A stretch of DNA of 11,637 nucleotides from Pelotomaculum sp. UBA4789 (GTDB lineage: Bacteria; Bacillota; Desulfotomaculia; Desulfotomaculales; Pelotomaculaceae). Within the stretch, counting starts at the first letter, position 1, and each line of letters begins with the position of its first letter. A model generated the notes under the pieces. That model saw only the letters and a list, made by a program, of their open reading frames with translations. It was not told the DNA's origin and ran no database searches. The stretch lies in assembly GCA_002402945.1 (NCBI GenBank), contig DHGV01000044.1, positions 1 to 11,637 on the forward strand, read 5' to 3'. Both the position numbers and the translations under genes were made by a program. Positions 6,330 to 11,637 of the stretch are shown here, in pieces.

Positions 6330-7691
6330 ATGAAATACGGCAGCAAGACAGGGTTGATTTTCTTTCCTGCTTTTGACTGGGCCATATCGCCCACCCATCC
6401 TGAAAGGGAAGAGCGCCTGCTCTATACCAGGGATCAAATATTTGAAGAAGGAATTATGGACCTGCCGCAGATAGCAGAATATGCGCCTGCCCTGGCAAGT
6501 ATTCACGACATAGCCAGGCTGCACTTTTGCGTGCCAAATGTTGAGGCCCAGACTACAGAAGCTCACTTGATTGCCGCCGGCGCGGCCATTTTGCTGGCTG
6601 ATAATATTGTCAAAGGCGAGATAAAGAACGGCTTTGCCCTGGTCAGGCCACCGGGACACCATGCCATGAGGGTTGTTCACGGCAACCGCGGCTTCTGCAA
6701 TATAAACAATGAAGCAATAATGGTGGATTACCTGCGTACCCGCCACGGGCTAAAGAAAATTGCGATCATTGATACTGATGTGCACCACGGGGACGGGACC
6801 CAGGATATTTTCTGGCACGATCCCGATGTGCTGTTTATCTCCTTTCACCAGGACGGGCGCACGCTGTATCCCGGAACAGGTTACACTTATGAACTTGGCG
6901 GCCCCCGTGCCTATGCCCGGACCATTAATATTCCGCTGCAGCCCGGAACCACAGACGAAAGCCTGCTTTATGTAGTGGATAATTTAATTCTGCCGATCCT
7001 GAAGGATTTTAAACCGGAATTTATTGTAAACTCTGCGGGACAGGACAATCATTACTCGGACCCGCTCGGCGGCATGCGCATTACCGCGAATGGCTATGCC
7101 AGACTGACGGAAAAGCTGCGCCCGGACCTGGCCGTCCTGGAGGGCGGTTATGCGATCGAGACGGCCCTGCCATATGTGAATATGGGTATCATACTGGCTC
7201 TTGCCGGCCTGGATTACAGCAACGTGCGTGAACCTGATTACTGGCCGGGTAGATTCAAGGAAAGCGCAGAACGGACAATGCATGTCGAGAGGCTGGTAGA
7301 TGAGCTGCTGCAGCGCTGGGAGATGCGTGACAAGACATCGCCAGACTCAAAAAAGATAACCGGCAATTATTACACCAGGGGTAAACATATATTTTACGAT
7401 ACTGATTACATTGAAGAAAACCAGGTAGAAAAGCTGAAGATTTGCAACAACTGCCCAGGTTACCTGTTGATTGATTCAGAGGCAAATCACGGTCACAGCA
7501 GGAGCGGAAAGGTTTTATGTATTTCAGTGCCGTTTACAGCCTGCGGCGCCTGCCGCAGTGAAGCAGCCGGCATATATGAGCAGACTAAGAAGTCAGCACA
7601 ATATAAATATATATATCTACAGGATAAAACAGCAGATATATTTTTCAGCTACAATACAGAAGGCCAAATCGAATGGCGCTCGGAAGGATAG
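6330..7691 (+). CDS. Histone deacetylase family amidohydrolase with CxxC-bearing C-terminal extension
   Basis: A 453-aa member of the arginase/deacetylase superfamily; relatives include class II HDACs, acetylpolyamine amidohydrolases and AcuC. These zinc enzymes hydrolyse acetyl-amide bonds. Catalytic elements are complete: the His pair RPPGHHA (H110, H111), GFCNINN, zinc ligands D150 and H152 in DTDVHHGDGT, third ligand D239 in SAGQD, then HYSDPLGG and the transition-state tyrosine Y274 in LEGGY. The catalytic domain ends near residue 340. About 110 further residues contain CNNC (C372, C375), C397 and CGAC (C405, C408), suggesting a second metal site such as a zinc ribbon. The ATG has GGGGGAG (6316-6322) 7 nt upstream, inside the end of the preceding gene. 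It lies 13 nt before mutL. The substrate (protein lysine, polyamine or a small amide) cannot be told from sequence. Confidence 0.9.
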   Translation: MKYGSKTGLIFFPAFDWAISPTHPEREERLLYTRDQIFEEGIMDLPQIAEYAPALASIHDIARLHFCVPNVEAQTTEAHLIAAGAAILLADNIVKGEIKNGFALVRPPGHHAMRVVHGNRGFCNINNEAIMVDYLRTRHGLKKIAIIDTDVHHGDGTQDIFWHDPDVLFISFHQDGRTLYPGTGYTYELGGPRAYARTINIPLQPGTTDESLLYVVDNLILPILKDFKPEFIVNSAGQDNHYSDPLGGMRITANGYARLTEKLRPDLAVLEGGYAIETALPYVNMGIILALAGLDYSNVREPDYWPGRFKESAERTMHVERLVDELLQRWEMRDKTSPDSKKITGNYYTRGKHIFYDTDYIEENQVEKLKICNNCPGYLLIDSEANHGHSRSGKVLCISVPFTACGACRSEAAGIYEQTKKSAQYKYIYLQDKTADIFFSYNTEGQIEWRSEG

Positions 7692-7704
7692 ATGGTGTTA
7701 GGTA

Positions 7705-9492
7705 TTGGCAAATATAATTATTCTCGATGAATTCACAAAGAATCAGATTGCTGCCGGCGAGGTGGTTGAAAGACCATTTTCCGTGGTAAAAGAGCTCCTT
7801 GAGAATTCGCTGGACGCCGGCGCCGGCAGGGTAATGATTGAACTTGATGAGGGCGGCCTGGCAGCTATTTCTGTCGCAGATAATGGGAGCGGTATGAGCG
7901 AAGAAGATTTGCTGTTGGCTTTCGAGCGCCACGCCACCAGCAAGATAAAATGCGCGTCTGATCTGAGCAGGATTGTCACACTCGGTTTCAGAGGCGAGGC
8001 GATCCCCAGTATCGCAGCTGTGTCCAGAATGGAAATCACAACAAGGACCAGTGACGTCCTGAACGGGAACAGGATGGAAGCTGTGGAAGGCAGTATCATA
8101 AAAAAGTCTGCTGTTGGGCGCCCGCCGGGAACAACGGTGGTGGTCAGGGATTTATTTTTTAATACGCCTGTTAGAAAAAAGACGATGAAAAGTTCCTCGA
8201 TTGAAGGCGCACTGTGCGGTGAGATTATATCCCACATGGCGCTGGCCAGGCCTGATGTCAGTTTTGAGCTGAAATCAAAAAAAAGGCGTTCTTTTTACTC
8301 ACCCGGATCGGGTAACCTGATGGATGCAGTTATCGCTGTTTATGGCATAAACCAGGCCCGGGAAATGATACCTGTAAACAGCAGGGGGGAAAGCCTGGCG
8401 CTGATAGGTTATATCGGGAAACCTTCACTCAGCCGCAGCAACAGGAACCATATTAATATAATTATCAACGGCCGCTATGTGCACTGCCCCGCAATCGCGG
8501 CAGCCGTTGAAGAGGCATACCGTACTTTACTGCCCCACGGGAGAAAGCCTGTGGCTGTATTGTCGCTTACAATTGCGCCCGAACTACTCGACGTAAATAT
8601 ACACCCCTCCAAACTTGAAATACGCTTATTAAAAGAAAAAGAAGCAGTAATGCATATCAGCCGTGCCCTCAGAGAAACGCTGCTGATTAAAACAGTAATA
8701 CCTTCACACTTTATTGACACAAGGAGAAAGAATACTACAAGGGATTTAAGGCAAAACTTGTTTGTCCCAGCAACTGCGCCACCGAGAACAGAAGAAACTA
8801 TTCCTTTTGATACGGCAAATGATCCGGGCATTCATGATCATTATAATGATACGGCGCCCTCAAGCCGTGAAACTGAATACACCGGTGAAAAGGCAGCAGA
8901 GTATTTATCTGCTGAAAAAAGCATGCCTGAATTGAGAGTTGTGGGTCAGATCGGTCTTACATATATCCTGGCGGAAGGGACGGAAGGTCTCTATATCATG
9001 GACCAGCATGCTGCGCATGAAAGGATCCTGTATGAGGATAACCTGGCGCACGAAGCAAATCCGCCAAGCCAGTGCCTGCTGCTGCCTGTGACCCTGGAAC
9101 TGGATTACCGGGAAGCGGCTTTTTTAACACAACGTATTTTTTGGTTTAATCGCGCCGGCTTTATTATAGAATACTTTGGCGGCAATACTTTTTTGCTGCG
9201 CGGTGTTCCGCCTGGTTTCGCACCAGGCCAGGAAAAAGAATTCTTTGCCGACATACTAGAGTACTTCCAGGAAAAAGGTGCGGGCGCTTCTTTTGATGAG
9301 TTCTCCAAAACGCTGGCAGCAGCCATGGCCTGCAGTGGCGCTGTAAAGGCCGGTGAAAAGCTGCCTCAGTCGTCAATGGATGCCCTGTGCAGGCGTTTAG
9401 CCGGCACGGAAAATCCTTATACCTGCCCGCACGGCAGGCCCACCATCATTCATTTGTCGTTCGCAGATCTGGAAAAGAAATTTAAGCGCTAG
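7705..9492 (+). CDS. mutL: DNA mismatch repair protein MutL (endonuclease type)
   Basis: GHKL ATPase and mismatch-repair coordinator, 595 aa. N-terminal motifs are intact: IAAGEVVERP, ELLENSLDAGA (E33, N34), ADNGSGM, GFRGEAIPSIAAVS and DLFFNTPVRKK. A polar linker follows at about 340-405. The C-terminal domain has the nicking-endonuclease signature DQHAAHERILYE (D433-E444, matching DQHAx2Ex4E), an ACSGA segment (C543) and CPHGRP (574-579). QCLLLP (456-461) resembles the beta-clamp-binding motif of Bacillus MutL. It is therefore expected to nick DNA itself, as in bacteria without MutH. The TTG start has only a weak site (GGTG, 7694-7697), but it gives the family N-terminus MANIIILDEFTKNQIAAG. 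Expression may depend on coupling to the gene ending 13 nt upstream. An A8 tract encodes residues 191-194. Confidence 0.97.
   Translation: MANIIILDEFTKNQIAAGEVVERPFSVVKELLENSLDAGAGRVMIELDEGGLAAISVADNGSGMSEEDLLLAFERHATSKIKCASDLSRIVTLGFRGEAIPSIAAVSRMEITTRTSDVLNGNRMEAVEGSIIKKSAVGRPPGTTVVVRDLFFNTPVRKKTMKSSSIEGALCGEIISHMALARPDVSFELKSKKRRSFYSPGSGNLMDAVIAVYGINQAREMIPVNSRGESLALIGYIGKPSLSRSNRNHINIIINGRYVHCPAIAAAVEEAYRTLLPHGRKPVAVLSLTIAPELLDVNIHPSKLEIRLLKEKEAVMHISRALRETLLIKTVIPSHFIDTRRKNTTRDLRQNLFVPATAPPRTEETIPFDTANDPGIHDHYNDTAPSSRETEYTGEKAAEYLSAEKSMPELRVVGQIGLTYILAEGTEGLYIMDQHAAHERILYEDNLAHEANPPSQCLLLPVTLELDYREAAFLTQRIFWFNRAGFIIEYFGGNTFLLRGVPPGFAPGQEKEFFADILEYFQEKGAGASFDEFSKTLAAAMACSGAVKAGEKLPQSSMDALCRRLAGTENPYTCPHGRPTIIHLSFADLEKKFKR
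8277..8284 (+). repeat. A8 homopolymer tract inside mutL
   Basis: Eight A in a row span TCA AAA AAA AGG (S191-K192-K193-R194). This is the second 8-nt homopolymer found in the window. A one-base slip would remove the whole C-terminal endonuclease domain. Confidence 0.8.
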
Positions 9493-9511
9493 ACAAAACA
9501 GGGAGAAAAAC

Positions 9512-10327
9512 TTGGCAGACTCCATACAAAATGCCCTTGGAACAACATTCGGATTTGTGGTTACAACGTCCCACCGCCCCTCAGCGCGGATTGTTGAAGG
9601 CGCGCAAGATTTAGCTGCGCATTTCAATGTTCCTTTCGCGACAAGGCGAGATCTTTCTCTGAAAGATTTGGCGCAGTTAACCTGTGCTGAAGCGCTGCTG
9701 GTAGTTTCATCAAAAAGGATTAAATTCGTAATGGAGGAAAAGGAATTCTTTTTCCATCCCGGCCTGGCGAGACCTCGTATAAAGGATATAAGATGCGGAA
9801 ATACTGACCGCATGATTAAAGTGATGTCTCTCAGGGCAGGTGAATCTGTTCTGGATTGCACCATGGGCCCAGGGGCAGACATTATTGTGGCGAGTTATGT
9901 TTCAGGGGATGCCGGAAGAGTGACCGGTATTGAAAGCTCCCCGGTAATGTCAGAACTGGTCAGGCGCGGCTTACTGTCATATGAGGACGATGACCGGGAT
10001 ATATCTGAAGCGATGCGCCGTGTAAATGTAGTTAATGAAAACCATAAAGAGTACCTGTCTTCTTTGAAAACAGGGTGCTATGATATTGTTTATTTTGACG
10101 CGATGTTTCGTTGCCCCAGGCGCATGTCGTCTGCGATGAACGCAGCGAGGATGCTTGCCAACCACGATCCGATAGACTGCGAAACTATTGAATTAGCACT
10201 TAACGTTGCCGCCAGGGCGGTTGTTATGAAGGAGAGACGGGGGAGCGGCGAATTTTCACGCCTTGGCTTTGAAAATATTGCGGGAGGTAATTATGCGCCT
10301 GTGGCTTACGGTATCATGGAGCGGTGA
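9512..10327 (+). CDS. Class I SAM-dependent methyltransferase, RsmJ-like
   Basis: A 271-aa protein with a Rossmann methyltransferase core. Motif I is VLDCTMGPGAD (D115 and the glycine loop), followed by VTGIES (acidic ribose-binding end of strand 2), ELVRRGL, and a motif IV-like YFDAMF (D196-F199). The order resembles RsmJ, the 16S rRNA guanine-N2 methyltransferase of gamma-proteobacteria (VVDATAGLGRD, ERNP, DPMF, VVVKRP), with RAVVMKER as the counterpart of the last block. The residue after the motif IV aspartate is A197 where RsmJ has proline. About 90 N-terminal residues include FFFHPGLARPRI and probably form the substrate-binding part. Activity on rRNA is inferred from resemblance and the RNA-related neighbours miaA and hfq; the target base is unknown. 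The TTG start has GGGAG at 9501-9505, 6 nt upstream, and lies 19 nt after mutL. Confidence 0.8.
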   Translation: MADSIQNALGTTFGFVVTTSHRPSARIVEGAQDLAAHFNVPFATRRDLSLKDLAQLTCAEALLVVSSKRIKFVMEEKEFFFHPGLARPRIKDIRCGNTDRMIKVMSLRAGESVLDCTMGPGADIIVASYVSGDAGRVTGIESSPVMSELVRRGLLSYEDDDRDISEAMRRVNVVNENHKEYLSSLKTGCYDIVYFDAMFRCPRRMSSAMNAARMLANHDPIDCETIELALNVAARAVVMKERRGSGEFSRLGFENIAGGNYAPVAYGIMER

Positions 10328-10338
10328 GGATTATAGAA

Positions 10339-11292
10339 GTGAATGAAATACAGAAATACATGCTGCCGCTGGTGGTTATATGCGGGCCTACAGCTACCGG
10401 GAAAACTGATACAGCCGTGCAGATAGCGGAAAGAATGAGAGGCGAAATAGTATCAGCTGACTCCATGCTCGTTTACCGCGGTATGAATATTGGAACGGCA
10501 AAACCTACTGCTGCCCAAATGTGCGGCATACCCCACTACCTCATCGATATCATTGAGCCCGACCAGGAGTACAATGCGGCTCTCTTCCAGGTACAGGCCA
10601 GGGCTGTTATTGCAGACATATTAAGAAGAAGGAAGCTGCCCCTGCTTGTGGGCGGAACAGGTCTATACATCAGGGCAGTTATAGACAATTATGATTTCAG
10701 CGGCATTGGCAGCAATGATTTATTTAGAAAAGAACTGCAGAATGAAGCAGCCGATCACGGCAGTGCAATGCTGCATCAACGCCTGCAAGAAATTGATCCG
10801 GGTGCAGCGGCAAAGTTTCATCCCAATGATACCAGGAGGATAATCCGTGCTTTGGAGGTATACAAACTTACAGGCAAGCCTATTTCAACTTTTCACAAAA
10901 TCGACCGGCCAGGCAGGCCGATTTATGACCTGCTGATGTTCGGCCTGACCAGTGACAGGGAAAAATTATATCAAAGGATAGAACAGCGGGTCGATCAGAT
11001 GATCGAGTCAGGCTTGGTGGAGGAAGTACAGGGGTTATTAAACCGGGGGTTCTCAACGGAGCTGAGTTCCATGCGAGGTCTTGGCTACAAGGAAGTTGCT
11101 GAGTACCTGGCCGGAAGGCTGCCGCTGGTCCAGGCTGTTGATATTTTAAAGAGGAACACCAGGAGATTTGCCAAAAGGCAGATGACCTGGTTCAGGCGGG
11201 ACAAGCGGATAAGGTGGCTGGATCCCGATCGGGATGATGTAGCGGAGGCTATTATTATAGAAATAAGCAGATTTATTAAAGGAGTATCCTGA
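10339..11292 (+). CDS. miaA: tRNA dimethylallyltransferase MiaA
   Basis: Transfers a dimethylallyl group from DMAPP to N6 of A37 in UNN-reading tRNAs, giving the i6A that MiaB thiomethylates. It has 317 aa, normal for the family. Motifs are P-loop GPTATGKT (16-23), ADSMLVYRG (D41) with NIGTAKP, VGGTGLYIRAV, DTRRIIRALE, and C-terminal MRGLGYKEV and FAKRQMTWFRR. The commonest form of the second motif has Q where this has L (DSMLVY). The start is uncertain. GTG 10339 is preferred because GGTGAGGA (10323-10330) sits 8 nt upstream. GTG 10324 overlaps the preceding stop as GTGA and adds 5 residues, but has only GGAG 2 nt away. ATG 10360 lacks a ribosome site. Adjacency to mutL and hfq is an old bacterial arrangement, seen also in Escherichia coli. 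Confidence 0.95.
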   Translation: MNEIQKYMLPLVVICGPTATGKTDTAVQIAERMRGEIVSADSMLVYRGMNIGTAKPTAAQMCGIPHYLIDIIEPDQEYNAALFQVQARAVIADILRRRKLPLLVGGTGLYIRAVIDNYDFSGIGSNDLFRKELQNEAADHGSAMLHQRLQEIDPGAAAKFHPNDTRRIIRALEVYKLTGKPISTFHKIDRPGRPIYDLLMFGLTSDREKLYQRIEQRVDQMIESGLVEEVQGLLNRGFSTELSSMRGLGYKEVAEYLAGRLPLVQAVDILKRNTRRFAKRQMTWFRRDKRIRWLDPDRDDVAEAIIIEISRFIKGVS

Positions 11293-11327
11293 GGTTTGTA
11301 GAAAGTGTATGGATAGTAAATTCCAAT

Positions 11328-11335
11328 GGAGGGAG
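11328..11335 (+). promoter_or_regulatory. Ribosome binding site that decides the hfq start
   Basis: GGAGGGAG lies 8 nt before ATG 11344-11346. An in-frame ATG at 11326 overlaps this site and would add six residues (MEGALV) not expected on Hfq, so the Shine-Dalgarno sequence, not the first ATG, sets the start. Confidence 0.8.
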
Positions 11336-11343
11336 CCCTTGTT

Positions 11344-11586
11344 ATGACAAAACCACAAATTAATTTGCAGGATGCTTTTTTAAACCAGGTAAGAAAAGAA
11401 AATATACCCGTCACCATATTCCTTGTGAACGGCTTTCAGCTAAAAGGAATGGTCAGGGGTTTTGATAACTTCACTGTAATCCTGGAAAGTGACGGGAAGC
11501 AGTTGATGGTATACAAACACGCTATATCCACAATCAGCCCGCTGAAACCGGTCAGCACCACTTTTTCAGAAACTAAAAGCATATAA
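11344..11586 (+). CDS. hfq: RNA chaperone Hfq
   Basis: An 80-aa Sm-like protein expected to form a hexameric ring binding sRNA and mRNA. The Sm1 region contains NLQDAFLNQVRKENIPV, FLVNGFQLKG and GFDNFTVIL. The Sm2 region has the Hfq signature YKHAIST (Y57, K58, H59). Proximal-face U-binding residues are present: Q9, F43, K58 and H59. The rim is RKEN (17-20), like Bacillus Hfq and less basic than the arginine patch of Escherichia coli. The C-terminal tail after the Sm core is short (about 14 residues), as in Firmicutes. It follows miaA by 51 nt with no promoter recognised in the gap, so it is probably transcribed from upstream. It is the last gene before a strong terminator. Confidence 0.97.
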   Translation: MTKPQINLQDAFLNQVRKENIPVTIFLVNGFQLKGMVRGFDNFTVILESDGKQLMVYKHAISTISPLKPVSTTFSETKSI

Positions 11587-11598
11587 ACAAGATAACTG

Positions 11599-11626
11599 GC
11601 CCCTCGTAGGAGGGGCTTACTTTTTT
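11599..11626 (+). terminator. Intrinsic terminator after hfq
   Basis: A seven-pair GC-rich stem, GCCCCTC (11599-11605) / GAGGGGC (11610-11616), closes on the tetraloop GTAG. It is followed by TTAC and then TTTTTT (11621-11626). It begins 12 nt after the hfq stop and ends the unit that starts with mutS. Confidence 0.92.
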
Positions 11627-11637
11627 ATCATAAATGC

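Noticed and set aside
9397..9882. A 161-codon minus-strand open frame across the mutL end and methyltransferase start.
   Set aside because: No recognisable motif, and it overlaps conserved coding sequence of both genes, including the MutL CPHGRP motif.
1..11637. Search by eye for CRISPR repeats, tRNA genes, insertion sequences, attachment sites and toxin-antitoxin or defence genes.
   Set aside because: No regularly spaced repeats, cloverleaf, transposase, integrase or short linked gene pair was found; coding is nearly continuous and consistent with a chromosomal core region.

Overview
The window reads as one gene-dense strand of a Gram-positive, Firmicutes-type chromosome, most likely an anaerobic clostridial lineage (Peptococcaceae / Desulfotomaculum-like). 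This is inferred from gene order and protein character, not from a search. The order miaB - ylbF/ymcA-like - mutS - ... - mutL - ... - miaA - hfq is the Bacillus/Clostridia arrangement, without the cotE that sits between ymcA and mutS in Bacillus. Shine-Dalgarno sites are strong and usually purine-rich, and six of the nine genes start with GTG or TTG. No tRNA, rRNA, CRISPR array, insertion sequence or phage gene is visible. All nine genes are on the + strand.

Region 1 (1-1985): a promoter-like sequence with a perfect TATAAT precedes miaB, a tRNA methylthiotransferase that starts at a TTG well inside the longest open frame. A 118-nt AT-rich gap with a short inverted repeat leads to a small YlbF/YmcA-family protein with a five-cysteine tail. 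A clear intrinsic terminator follows.

Region 2 (2002-11626): an extended -10 promoter abuts the terminator and starts an apparent seven-gene unit: mutS, a hydantoinase A-like ATPase-fold protein, a histone-deacetylase-family amidohydrolase, mutL, an RsmJ-like methyltransferase, miaA and hfq. Gaps are 29, 4, 13, 19, 11 and 51 nt. A second strong intrinsic terminator closes the unit after hfq.

Functionally, MutS and MutL form the mismatch-repair core, and MutL carries the endonuclease motifs expected of a MutH-independent system. MiaA and MiaB catalyse the successive steps of ms2i6A37 tRNA modification. Hfq is the RNA chaperone. The least ordinary part is the pair between mutS and mutL: a HyuA-like protein with no HyuB partner in this window, and a deacetylase-family enzyme with a C-terminal extension carrying two CxxC motifs. 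They are separated by only 4 nt and may be a functional pair of unknown substrate. No wholly new system can be claimed from this sequence; that pair is the best candidate.
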